A DNA stretch of 42,068 bases from NCBI GenBank assembly GCA_002471015.1, contig DKPB01000015.1, positions 1-42,068 of the forward strand, given 5' to 3'. This document shows positions 14,689-22,880 of the stretch, piece by piece (the first letter of the stretch is position 1; every line of letters starts with the position of its first letter). The translations under genes and the position numbers were made by a program. This stretch comes from Stenotrophomonas sp. UBA7346. Its GTDB lineage: Bacteria > Pseudomonadota > Gammaproteobacteria > Xanthomonadales > Xanthomonadaceae. The notes beneath the pieces are model-generated. The model saw only the letters and a list, made by a program, of their open reading frames with translations. It ran no database searches and was not told the origin of the DNA.

Positions 14689-15828
14689 ATGTTGCCCAAG
14701 TTCTGGTGGTCGCCGTTGTTGTGTATCGGGCTGCTTGCCTGTAATCCGGACAAGCCGGCCAGCAAGCCGGCCGTCGATCCGGCCGTGGCCCTTGCCGCTG
14801 ATGGCGACCACATGGTCTCGATCAATGTGATCGATGCGCCAGCGCCACCTGCGCCGGTGGTACCGGCCAAGGACAAGCCGTGGCCGGAGCTGATGCTGGA
14901 GAACGGCAAGGCCTGGGTCAGCTGCGCCACCGACTATGCCGGTGAGAACGGCGATGGCGAGGAACTGACCGCGCTGGACCGTGAGAGCCTGGACGCTGCG
15001 CTGCAACCCTGCCAGGAGCGCGGCCTGCTGCGGGTGCGCTATGTCGGCAAGATCAATCCATCGTTCGCGGCGTTGGTGTCGCGCCTGGCGGTGGTGGCGG
15101 ACGCGCAGAAGATCGGCAAGCGCATCCTTGACCTGGACTCCAGCGGTGGCCAGGTGGAAGCGGCCATCGTCGCCGGCGACAACATTGGCGAGTCGGGCTG
15201 GACCATCTGGGTGCGCGAGGGCTCCATCTGCCACAGCGCCTGCGTCTTCGTGCTGGCGGCAGGGGACAACCGCTTGATCTCCGGCAAGGTCGGCATCCAC
15301 CGGATGATGCGCATCAGCTCCACGGCCACCTCGCGCGCGGAGTTGAACAAGGAACTGCACGAGGTCTACGACAACGTGAAGGACTACCTGCAGCGCAACG
15401 GCGTGGCCGTGGGCGTAGCCGACCTGATGATGACCGTGCCCAATCGCAGCCTGCGCGTGCTGACCAGCGACGAGCTGAAACAGTACGGCCTGGACGGCAC
15501 CAATGCGGTGCAGGACGACCTGGAGCGGATCAAGCAGATGCGCAAGTGCGGCGATGATTTCGTGCGCCGCAAGGACGCCTTCCTCATTGCGTTTGATCGT
15601 GACTGCAAGGTGGAGGGGGCCGACCTTGAGGCGGTCACCGCCTGTGGCCAGGCGTTGAAGGAGCAGTTCGGCTTCCCTGATGAAACCTGCCCCGACGAGA
15701 GCCCGCTGTCCGAGATCGACACCGCCATGCTGGTGCCCGAACCCCCGGTTGTACCTGTGAATTCTGCCGCCGTGGCACCGGCTGCGGCGGCGACAGTGCC
15801 GCTGAATACGCATCCGGCAAAAAACTGA
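14689..15828 (+). CDS. Predicted lipoprotein with a ClpP/crotonase-like fold (COG3904-like)
   Basis: A 379-residue lipoprotein; lipobox GLLAC gives C18. After a Pro/Ala-rich linker (25-65), the core (about 112-290) has the features of ClpP-like periplasmic proteins: LDLDSSGGQVEAA (GG at 153-154, oxyanion-hole position), SICHSACVFVLAAG with a possible nucleophile S183, and GKVGIHRM with H204. Four or more cysteines near the C-terminus (KCGDDF, RDCK, TACGQ, ETCPDE) could form disulfides. The tail is Ala/Val/Pro-rich. Enzyme activity is plausible but unproven; the substrate is unknown. It diverges from adaA-alkA. TAGACT (14633-14638) is a -10 candidate about 50 bp upstream. Confidence 0.75.
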   Translation: MLPKFWWSPLLCIGLLACNPDKPASKPAVDPAVALAADGDHMVSINVIDAPAPPAPVVPAKDKPWPELMLENGKAWVSCATDYAGENGDGEELTALDRESLDAALQPCQERGLLRVRYVGKINPSFAALVSRLAVVADAQKIGKRILDLDSSGGQVEAAIVAGDNIGESGWTIWVREGSICHSACVFVLAAGDNRLISGKVGIHRMMRISSTATSRAELNKELHEVYDNVKDYLQRNGVAVGVADLMMTVPNRSLRVLTSDELKQYGLDGTNAVQDDLERIKQMRKCGDDFVRRKDAFLIAFDRDCKVEGADLEAVTACGQALKEQFGFPDETCPDESPLSEIDTAMLVPEPPVVPVNSAAVAPAAAATVPLNTHPAKN

Positions 15829-15904
15829 ACCGCCAATTGCTGCATTTCGAATGAAACCATGTTTGGATGGAAGTTCATCAACTGAAAGCGTCACGGAGTG
15901 AGCC

Positions 15905-16462
15905 ATGCGATCCAGTTGTCTGTTGTTGATGTTGTCCCTTGCGCTGCCCGCCGGCGTGGTAACGGCACAGAGCGCGCCGCAGCCCGCAGCCGCGCAGACG
16001 CCGGCAGCTGCACCCGCGCAGGCACCGGCAGGGACATCGGCGGCGCGGCCGGCGGGTGGACTGACCGCGGCACAGCAGGCGCAGGTGGCGCGTCAGGACG
16101 CGGAAATGACGGCCGCAGCGCAACGCGTGGCGCAGTTGGTGGATGGCAACCAGGCCGCAGTGGTGTGGGACGGGGCGTCGGCGGTAGCACGCAAGGCGGT
16201 CACCCGTGACCAGTTCGCCGGCAACATCAATGCAGATCGCGCCAAGTTGGGCGCGCTGGTATCGCGTGGCAAGCCGTCCATCACCCGGGTGCAGTACCCG
16301 GCTGGCGCGGCCGTGCCGGAGGGTATCTATCTCAACGTCAGCTTCCCCACGCGCTTTGCCAACAATGCCCAGCCGGTGCGCGAGCTGGTGTCTTTCCGCC
16401 TGGACGAGGACAAGGTGTGGCGCGCCTCCGGTTACAGCCTGCGCGCGGCGACGGCGAATTGA
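15905..16462 (+). CDS. Exported DUF4019 protein
   Basis: A 185-residue protein. A signal peptide (1-22, ending VVTAQS) is followed by an Ala/Pro/Gln-rich low-complexity linker (about 23-55) and a C-terminal domain (about 60-185) matching DUF4019, with VVWDGASAVARKAVTRDQF as the recognisable start and GIYLNVSFPTRFANN later. The function of this family is unknown; it is expected in the periplasm. It follows the ClpP-like lipoprotein by 76 bp on the same strand and is followed by a strong terminator, so the two may share a transcript. Confidence 0.8.
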   Translation: MRSSCLLLMLSLALPAGVVTAQSAPQPAAAQTPAAAPAQAPAGTSAARPAGGLTAAQQAQVARQDAEMTAAAQRVAQLVDGNQAAVVWDGASAVARKAVTRDQFAGNINADRAKLGALVSRGKPSITRVQYPAGAAVPEGIYLNVSFPTRFANNAQPVRELVSFRLDEDKVWRASGYSLRAATAN

Positions 16463-16486
16463 GCCGGTAAAACCCGTGTTCCCTGG

Positions 16487-16515
16487 ACAGGCGCCGCAAG
16501 GCGCCTGTTCTTTTT
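16487..16515 (+). terminator. Rho-independent terminator after the DUF4019 gene
   Basis: ACAGGCGCC-GCAA-GGCGCCTGT (9-bp stem, GNRA-type loop) followed by TCTTTTT. Confidence 0.88.
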
Positions 16516-16594
16516 GTGCCGGGCCTGATCAGGATCAATGAAACCTTACCCGTGGCCCTCTACGCTGCCCGGCAACTGGCACGATGGAGTGGGC

Positions 16595-17773
16595 ATGCAC
16601 AAGGTCGATGTAGTGGTGGTGGGCGCCGGCCCGGCAGGGCTGAGTTTTGCGCGCAGCCTGGCCGATACCGGCCTGTCGCTGGCACTGGTGGAGCAGCAGC
16701 CGCAGACCGCTTTGGCCGATCCGGGTTTTGATGGGCGTGAGATTGCCCTGACCCACGCCTCGCGCCAGATCATGCAGGGCATCGGCCTGTGGCAGCGGCT
16801 GCCGCCAGCGGAAATCTCATCGCTGCGCAGTGCGCGGGTGATGAACGGCAGTTCGCCGTTCGCACTGGGCTTTGCCGCCGAGCGTGAAAATGTGGCCGAG
16901 CTGGGCTGGCTGGTGCCCAACCACCTGATCCGGCGGGCTGCCTGGGAGGCGGTGCAGGGGCAGGCCAACCTGGAGTTGCTGGACGGCAGCAGTGTCACAG
17001 CGATCGAGCCGGGTGCGGCGGCCAGCGTGGTGACCCTGGCCGATGGCCGTCGCCTGCAGGCACGGCTGGTGGTGGCGGCCGACAGCCGCTTCTCGGCCAC
17101 CCGGCGGATGATGGGCATCGGCGCGCAGATGCGGGATTTCGGCAAGTCGATGCTGGTCTGCCGCATGCAGTGTGAGCGGCCGCACAACCACGAGGCCTGG
17201 GAGTGGTTCGGTTACGGGCGAACACTGGCCATGTTGCCGCTGCCCGGTGGCCAGGCGTCGGCGGTGATTACCCTGCCGCCCCAGCAGGCACAGGCGTTGG
17301 CAGGCCTGGATGAGGTGGCATTTGGGCACAAGGTCACGGCCATGTTCGAGGCCCGGCTGGGGCAGATGCAGCCGGCCAGCAGCCGTCATGTCTATCCACT
17401 GGTCGGGGTGTATGCACGCCGCTTCGTCGGCAGCCGCTACGCCCTGATCGGCGATGCCGCGGTCGGCATGCATCCGGTTACCGCGCATGGCTTCAACTTT
17501 GGCCTGCAGAGCCAGCAGCGCCTGGCCGGGCTGTTGCGCACGGCGGCGGACAGGGGCGGGGATATCGGTGCCGATGCCTTGCTGGCCAGTTACCAGCGCG
17601 GGCATCGGCTGGCGACCCGGCCGCTGTACGAGGCCACCAACGCCATCGCAACCCTCTACAACGACGAACGTCGACCGGTGCGCCTGTTGCGCGATGCGGC
17701 GCTGCGCATCGCCCAAGGGGTTGCTCCGTTCAGGAAGGTGATAGCAGGTCATCTGACCCAAGCCTCGGCCTAG
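16595..17773 (+). CDS. UbiH/UbiF-family FAD-dependent hydroxylase, UbiM-like
   Basis: A 392-residue class A flavin monooxygenase. The Rossmann FAD motif VVVVGAGPAGLSFARSL starts near residue 6. VVAADSRFSATRRMMGI matches the DG-like motif region of the family, and the second FAD motif is GDAAVGMHPVTAHGFNFGLQ (about 285-304). These enzymes hydroxylate the ring of ubiquinone precursors at the inner membrane. The sequence best resembles the short UbiM type, but I cannot separate UbiM from other UbiH/I/L members by eye. I chose the ATG at 16595, which has GGAG 7 nt upstream and starts just before the FAD motif, over the one at 16538. It stands alone. Confidence 0.82.
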   Translation: MHKVDVVVVGAGPAGLSFARSLADTGLSLALVEQQPQTALADPGFDGREIALTHASRQIMQGIGLWQRLPPAEISSLRSARVMNGSSPFALGFAAERENVAELGWLVPNHLIRRAAWEAVQGQANLELLDGSSVTAIEPGAAASVVTLADGRRLQARLVVAADSRFSATRRMMGIGAQMRDFGKSMLVCRMQCERPHNHEAWEWFGYGRTLAMLPLPGGQASAVITLPPQQAQALAGLDEVAFGHKVTAMFEARLGQMQPASSRHVYPLVGVYARRFVGSRYALIGDAAVGMHPVTAHGFNFGLQSQQRLAGLLRTAADRGGDIGADALLASYQRGHRLATRPLYEATNAIATLYNDERRPVRLLRDAALRIAQGVAPFRKVIAGHLTQASA

Positions 17774-17834
17774 CGCTGCGTTGGGCTGGCGGGTAAGGCG
17801 GCGGAAATGCCGGGGGGGGCCGGCAAGCGCTGCC

Positions 17835-18065
17835 TCAGGCGGCGGAGCTGTCGGCCAGTACGCGGATGCGCACGTCGCCCAGTTCCACCTGCTGGCCGCC
17901 GCGGATCTTGCAGGCCTTGCGCAGTTCCACCGCGCCGTCGACCGTGACATGGCCTTCGCCGATGATCATCTTGGCCTCGCCGCCGCTGGAGACCAGGTCG
18001 GTCAGCTTCAGCAACTGCTTCAGTTCCACGTACTCGCGGTCCAGCTCGAAATCGATGGTTTGCAT
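17835..18065 (-). CDS. Small S4-domain RNA-binding protein (YbcJ-like)
   Basis: A 76-residue protein consisting almost entirely of an S4-type RNA-binding fold: LKQLLKLTDLVSSGGEAKMI, then GHVTVDGAVELRKACKIRGGQQVEL, the usual alpha-L RNA-binding motif. YbcJ-like proteins are thought to bind structured RNA; the exact target is unknown. It diverges from the DEAD-box helicase gene across about 195 bp, and two RNA-binding proteins back to back may share regulation. Its 3' end faces the ubiM-like gene. Confidence 0.88.
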   Translation of the reverse strand: MQTIDFELDREYVELKQLLKLTDLVSSGGEAKMIIGEGHVTVDGAVELRKACKIRGGQQVELGDVRIRVLADSSAA

Positions 18066-18260
18066 GGTGATTGCCGGTAAAAACGGGCACTATTGTGCGC
18101 CAAACGGTGGCAGCACGGGAGCGTGAAGCCCTCGCGCTTGGCCGTTGCCGTGTTCGTTAGCTGAACGGAAAACGTGACCCCCGCGACAGCAGGGGGCTTT
18201 AGAGCGCACAATATCCGTCTTTTCGCCCGCCCGTTCGCGGCGGTGCCCCCGGAGTTACCC

Positions 18261-20180
18261 ATGTCCCAAGATACCCCCGCGCCGCTGCTGTTCGCAGATC
18301 TCGGCCTGTCCGAGCCTGTGATGAAGGCAGTGGCCGATGTCGGTTACGAGACCCCGTCGCCGATCCAGGCTGCCACCATCCCGGCCATGCTGGAAGGCCG
18401 CGACGTGCTCGGCCAGGCGCAGACCGGCACCGGCAAGACCGGCGCCTTCGCGCTGCCGGTGCTGTCCAATATCGATCTTTCCGCCACCAAGCCGCAGGTG
18501 CTGGTGTTGGCCCCGACCCGCGAGCTGGCCATCCAGGTCGCCGAGGCGTTCCAGACCTATTCGGCCTCGATGCCGGGCTTCCGCGTGCTGCCGGTATACG
18601 GCGGCCAGCCCTATGGCCAGCAGCTGTCGGCGCTGCGCCGTGGCGTGCACGTCGTGGTCGGCACCCCGGGCCGCGTGATAGATCACCTTGATCGCGGCAC
18701 CCTGGACCTGTCCGAGCTGAAGACGCTGGTGCTGGACGAAGCCGATGAAATGCTGCGCATGGGCTTCATCGACGACGTCGAAGCCGTGCTCAAGAAGTTG
18801 CCGGAAAGCCGCCAGGTCGCGCTGTTCTCGGCCACCATGCCGCAGCAGATCCGACGCATCGCGCAGACCTATCTGCGCGATCCGGTGGAAGTGACCATCG
18901 CTTCCAAGACCACCACCTCGGCCAATATCCGCCAGCGCTACTGGTGGGTGGCGGGCATGCACAAGCTGGACGCGCTGACCCGCATCCTGGAGGTGGAAAC
19001 CTTCGATGCGATGATCATCTTCGCGCGCACCAAGGCCGGCACCGAGGAACTGGCAGGCAAGCTGCAGGCGCGTGGCCTGGCCGCGGCCGCCATCAATGGC
19101 GACATGCAGCAGGCCCAGCGCGAGCGCACCATCGGCCAACTGAAGGAAGGCAAGCTCGACATCCTGGTGGCCACCGACGTGGCGGCCCGTGGCCTGGACG
19201 TGGAGCGCATCAGCCACGTACTGAACTACGACATCCCGTACGACACCGAAAGCTATGTGCATCGCATTGGCCGTACCGGCCGTGCCGGCCGCAGCGGTGA
19301 GGCGATCCTGTTCGTCACCCCGCGCGAGAAGGGCATGCTGCGCCAGATCGAGCGCGCTACCCGCCAGCCGATCGAGGAAATGCAGTTGCCGACCGTGGAT
19401 GCGGTCAACGACCACCGCGTGAGCAAGTTCATGGACCGCATCAGCCAGACCCTGGCTGGCGGCGACATGGATTTCTACCGCGACCTGCTGCAGCGCTACG
19501 AAGGCGAGCACAACGTGCCGGCAATCGACATCGCCGCCGCGCTGGCCAAGCTGCTGCAGGGCGACACCCCGTTCCTGCTGACCCCGCCGGTGCGCGAGCG
19601 CCGCGAGGTGCCGGCAGGCCGCAACGAGCGTCCAGCCCGTGACGGTGGCTTCCACCGCCGTGACGAGCGTGGCGAGCGCCCGGCCCGGTTCGAGCCACGC
19701 TTCGAGCGTGCCCCGCGTCATGACGATGGCGAGCGCGGCCCGCGCCCGCCGCGTGCGGAAGGCGAGTTCGAATCGCGTCCGCGTCGCGAAATGCCGCCAC
19801 GCAGCGCGCCGGAGTTCGGCATGGAGACCTACCGCATCGAAGTGGGCCATACCCACGGCGTGAAGCCGGCCAACATCGTCGGCGCCATCGCCAACGAGGC
19901 GGGGCTGGAGAGCCGCTACATCGGTCGCATCGACATCCACGATGGCCACTCCGTGCTGGACCTGCCCGCCGACATGCCCAGTGACGTGCTGCAGCACCTG
20001 AAGAAGGTGTGGGTGTCCGGCCAGCAGTTGCAGATGCGCAAGGTCGAGCCGGGCGAAGACGTGGGTGCCTCGGCGGCCCCGGCCTTCAAGCCGCGCTTCC
20101 ACAAGGGCCCCAAGCCGGCGGTGCGCCCCGGCGGCCCGCGTCGCGAAGGCTTCAAGCCCCGCGGCCCGCGCAACGGTTGA
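18261..20180 (+). CDS. deaD: DEAD-box RNA helicase, CsdA/DeaD type with DbpA-like C-terminal domain
   Basis: A 639-residue ATP-dependent RNA helicase. The Q motif region ends in PSPIQAATIPAM; motif I is AQTGTGKT (53-60), then APTRELAIQ, motif II VLDEADEM, motif III FSATMP, RGLDVERI and HRIGRTGRAGR (motif VI). A dimerisation-like segment follows, then a long Arg/Glu/Pro-rich disordered linker (about 450-510). A folded DbpA-type RNA-binding domain (about 515-595, with RIEVGHTHGVKPANIVGAIA) comes next, and a basic tail ends the protein. Such enzymes help ribosome assembly and cold-shock mRNA turnover. The ATG at 18261 follows GGAG; the open frame from 18174 lacks that support. A terminator follows the stop. 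Confidence 0.93.
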   Translation: MSQDTPAPLLFADLGLSEPVMKAVADVGYETPSPIQAATIPAMLEGRDVLGQAQTGTGKTGAFALPVLSNIDLSATKPQVLVLAPTRELAIQVAEAFQTYSASMPGFRVLPVYGGQPYGQQLSALRRGVHVVVGTPGRVIDHLDRGTLDLSELKTLVLDEADEMLRMGFIDDVEAVLKKLPESRQVALFSATMPQQIRRIAQTYLRDPVEVTIASKTTTSANIRQRYWWVAGMHKLDALTRILEVETFDAMIIFARTKAGTEELAGKLQARGLAAAAINGDMQQAQRERTIGQLKEGKLDILVATDVAARGLDVERISHVLNYDIPYDTESYVHRIGRTGRAGRSGEAILFVTPREKGMLRQIERATRQPIEEMQLPTVDAVNDHRVSKFMDRISQTLAGGDMDFYRDLLQRYEGEHNVPAIDIAAALAKLLQGDTPFLLTPPVRERREVPAGRNERPARDGGFHRRDERGERPARFEPRFERAPRHDDGERGPRPPRAEGEFESRPRREMPPRSAPEFGMETYRIEVGHTHGVKPANIVGAIANEAGLESRYIGRIDIHDGHSVLDLPADMPSDVLQHLKKVWVSGQQLQMRKVEPGEDVGASAAPAFKPRFHKGPKPAVRPGGPRREGFKPRGPRNG

Positions 20181-20199
20181 TCCACCGTTTGCAGCCTGA

Positions 20200-20228
20200 A
20201 AGCCCCGGCACTGCCGGGGCTTTTTTTG
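20200..20228 (+). terminator. Rho-independent terminator after deaD
   Basis: AGCCCCGGC-ACT-GCCGGGGCT followed by seven or more T residues, about 20 bp after the stop. Confidence 0.92.
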
Positions 20229-20357
20229 TCTGCTTGTGCGGCCGACTGGACAAGACCGGCCAACAATCTGAATCCGCGATGTACTTCATGTGTTGCAAGC
20301 CTGCGGTTGTTGCGATAATCACCGCAATAGCGTTGGGGACGCGAAGGGCTGATCACG

Positions 20358-22031
20358 GTGGACGAGGGGGGCGCGGTGCGATGGCGGGCTGGGGCATGTG
20401 CAGCGGCGGTAAGCCTGCTGATTGCCTTGCTCTTGCTGTTGCCCGCCATTGCCTCCGCCGCCGCGCCGCGTGCCAACCAGGATTTCCTGCTGGTGGGCGC
20501 ACCCACCGACCAGCAGGCACCGGTGCGCGAATGCACGCCGGAAATCCGGCGCCATCTGCAGGAAGAGCTGCATATTGCAGCGCCACCGGGGGGGTGGTCC
20601 GGGGCGCCACAGGCGGTGGATGTGTTCAATGTGTTCGCTGGCGAGGTGATGATCACCCACGGTGACCGCACCGTCTGCGGGCACATGCAGGACGCGCGCA
20701 CCCGCGACTCCCGTTTCCGCGCCGGTGTCGGCATGGTGGTGGTACCTCGCAAGGGCGACACCGCTCCCATCCGCGTGGCCTGGGAAGCACCGCTGAAAGC
20801 GCAGTGGATCCCCACCGTTCGCCTGGGCGCCCCCAGCCCTGTGCAACAGATCGATACGGCACGGTTGCTGGTACGCACCGCCTGCATCGCCATTGCCCTG
20901 GCGTTGGCGCTGTCGGCGTTGATGGGTTTCATCACCACCCGCAGCCGCGATTTCCTGGTCTACGTGCTGGTGTGTGCACTGCTGGTGGTCTGGCAGGCGG
21001 TGCTCAGTGGCTTGAGTGGCTATCCCGAGCCGTGGCTGCCGGTGGGCCGCGCCGCGCCGGTGTGGCTGGTGGCGGTCACCGCGCTGAGCTACGCGGTGAT
21101 GACCTGGGTGTTGTGGCGCATGTGTGGCGGCCGTCGCCTGCTGCGCGGGTCGCGGCGCTGGATGGGCGCATTGGTGGCGGTATTCGCATTGGTGGCGTTG
21201 GCTACCCCGGTGATGCCGCGCGGACTGTTGGCGTGGGTATCCGGGGCGCTGGACGACGCCTTCGCACTGCTTTGCCTTGGTGCACTGCTGCTGTGCATCG
21301 CGTCCATGCGGCGCGGTGTATACAAGACCCTGGACGGGATGGTGGCGGTGGCGCCGCTGTTGCTGATGACCCTGGCTGACCTGTTCGGCAACCGCTGGCT
21401 GCTGGAGTTCCGGGTTGAAGCCGTGCAGCTTTCGGCGACCTGGTTCCTGATGATGGCGGCCTATTCGCTCAATCGCAGCCTGGGCAACCTGCGCCAGCAG
21501 CGCGACGAGATGCGCCAGCTGGCCGATACGGACACCTTGACCGGCCTGCCCAACCGCCGCGCCGGGCTGCGCCAGTTGGAAACCTACATTGCACAGGCCC
21601 GTGCTGGCGGCCAGCCGTTGGCAATCGGTTTCCTGGATGTGGACCTGTTCAAGCAGATCAATGACCGCTACGGCCATGACGTGGGCGACGATGTGCTGGT
21701 GTCGGTGGCCAACACCCTGCTGAGTGGTGTGCGCAGCCGCCACGACGTCATCCGCATGGGCGGCGAGGAGTTCCTGATCCTGTTGCCGGGCAATAGTGCC
21801 GCTGCCGCCTTGCCGCGACTGGAGCACATGCGCGAGAAGGTCACCAGCCAGGCATCGGCGTTGCGCCACGAAGGCCTGACGGTCACCGCCAGCATCGGTC
21901 TGGCCGAGCTGCAGCTGCTGGATACCGACGTGGCGGCATTGCTGCGGCGTGCCGACAACGCCATGTACCGGGCCAAACGCCGTGGCCGCAACCAGGTGGT
22001 GGACGCCGACGATGAGCGCGAAGCGGCCTGA
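20358..22031 (+). CDS. Membrane-bound diguanylate cyclase (GGDEF)
   Basis: A 557-residue protein with an N-terminal signal anchor (about 10-36), an extracytoplasmic domain of roughly 135 residues with two cysteines (RECTPE, TVCGHM), about seven membrane helices (175-375) in a 7TMR-DISM-like layout, and a GGDEF domain (about 393-550). The active site is MGGEEF (GGEEF at 468-472), with DTLTGLPNRR before it, so cyclic-di-GMP synthesis is expected. The usual RxxD product-inhibition site is not present at the expected spacing (the sequence is VRSRHDVIRMGGEEF). The GTG at 20358 is the only start that keeps the basic N-terminus, though GTG at 20376 is possible. GATAAT at about 20316 may be its -10. 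Confidence 0.88.
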   Translation: MDEGGAVRWRAGACAAAVSLLIALLLLLPAIASAAAPRANQDFLLVGAPTDQQAPVRECTPEIRRHLQEELHIAAPPGGWSGAPQAVDVFNVFAGEVMITHGDRTVCGHMQDARTRDSRFRAGVGMVVVPRKGDTAPIRVAWEAPLKAQWIPTVRLGAPSPVQQIDTARLLVRTACIAIALALALSALMGFITTRSRDFLVYVLVCALLVVWQAVLSGLSGYPEPWLPVGRAAPVWLVAVTALSYAVMTWVLWRMCGGRRLLRGSRRWMGALVAVFALVALATPVMPRGLLAWVSGALDDAFALLCLGALLLCIASMRRGVYKTLDGMVAVAPLLLMTLADLFGNRWLLEFRVEAVQLSATWFLMMAAYSLNRSLGNLRQQRDEMRQLADTDTLTGLPNRRAGLRQLETYIAQARAGGQPLAIGFLDVDLFKQINDRYGHDVGDDVLVSVANTLLSGVRSRHDVIRMGGEEFLILLPGNSAAAALPRLEHMREKVTSQASALRHEGLTVTASIGLAELQLLDTDVAALLRRADNAMYRAKRRGRNQVVDADDEREAA

Positions 22032-22067
22032 ACACCGGCGGCGCTGTCACCCGGGTGGGCGATGGCG

Positions 22068-22073
22068 GATAAT
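22068..22073 (+). promoter_or_regulatory. -10-like GATAAT, leaderless promoter of rluF
   Basis: GATAAT is followed by TCGCCG and the ATG at 22080. No Shine-Dalgarno sequence can fit in the 6 nt. CTGTCA, 18 bp upstream, is a weak -35. The pattern argues for the 22080 start over 22062. Confidence 0.45.
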
Positions 22074-22079
22074 TCGCCG

Positions 22080-22802
22080 ATGACAAACCGAATCAACAAG
22101 CACATTGCCGAAACCGGCTTCTGTTCGCGCCGCGAGGCCGACCGCCTGCTCGCCGCCCGTCGCGTGACCATCAACGGCGTTGTTGTCGGCACCGGTGCGG
22201 TGGTGGGCGAGGGCGACGAGGTCAAGGTCGACGGCCAGCCGCTGCGCGCCCGTGCGGTGCAGAAGAGCACCGGTCGCCGCCATGTCTACATCGCGCTGAA
22301 CAAGCCGGTAGGCGTCACCTGCACCACCGAAAGCGCGGTGAAGGGCAATATTGTCGACTTCGTCGGCCATGAGCAGCGCATCTTCCCGATCGGGCGCCTG
22401 GACAAGGAGTCCGAAGGGCTGATCCTGATGACCAGCAATGGCGATATCGTCAACCAGATCCTGCGCGCCGAGAACGGCCACCAGAAGGAGTACCTGGTGG
22501 CGGTCAACAAGCCGGTGACCGATGAGTTCCTGCGTGGCATGGCCCGTGGCGTGCGCATCCACAACCAGATGACGCTGCCGTGCCGGGCCACCCGCATTGC
22601 CAAGTTCGGCTTCCGCATCATCCTGGAGCAGGGCCTGAACCGGCAGATCCGCCTGATGGCCGCCGAGTTCGGTTACCGCGTCACCCAGCTGCGCCGGGTG
22701 CGCATCGACAACATCAAGATCGGCGCGCTCAAGCCCGGTCAATGGCGCAACCTCAGCGAGCAGGAACTGCGTGGCCTGTTGCCGCAACAGCAGCAATGGT
22801 GA
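22080..22802 (+). CDS. rluF: 23S rRNA pseudouridine synthase RluF
   Basis: A 240-residue RsuA/RluF-family enzyme that in E. coli makes pseudouridine 2604 of 23S rRNA. An N-terminal S4 domain (INKHIAETGFCSRREADRLL, about 5-24) precedes the catalytic domain with the family motif IGRLDKESEGLILMTSNG, whose Asp (residue 108) is the catalytic residue, and the later GLNRQIRLMAAEFGY segment typical of RluF. An upstream in-frame ATG at 22062 would add six residues; I prefer 22080 because a -10-like hexamer lies 6 nt before it. It sits between two diguanylate cyclase genes with no visible functional link. Confidence 0.9.
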   Translation: MTNRINKHIAETGFCSRREADRLLAARRVTINGVVVGTGAVVGEGDEVKVDGQPLRARAVQKSTGRRHVYIALNKPVGVTCTTESAVKGNIVDFVGHEQRIFPIGRLDKESEGLILMTSNGDIVNQILRAENGHQKEYLVAVNKPVTDEFLRGMARGVRIHNQMTLPCRATRIAKFGFRIILEQGLNRQIRLMAAEFGYRVTQLRRVRIDNIKIGALKPGQWRNLSEQELRGLLPQQQQW

Positions 22803-22880
22803 AGTGTGAACTGCTCACCGCGTGCGGCGCGCGCTGCGGCTAGACTCGGCTGCGTCCTCCCTCCCGCCTGAACCGGAACC

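Noticed and set aside
18255..20102. 615-codon minus-strand open frame
   Set aside because: Shadow of the DEAD-box helicase; rich in His, Gln and Val as expected from the reverse complement of GC-rich codons.
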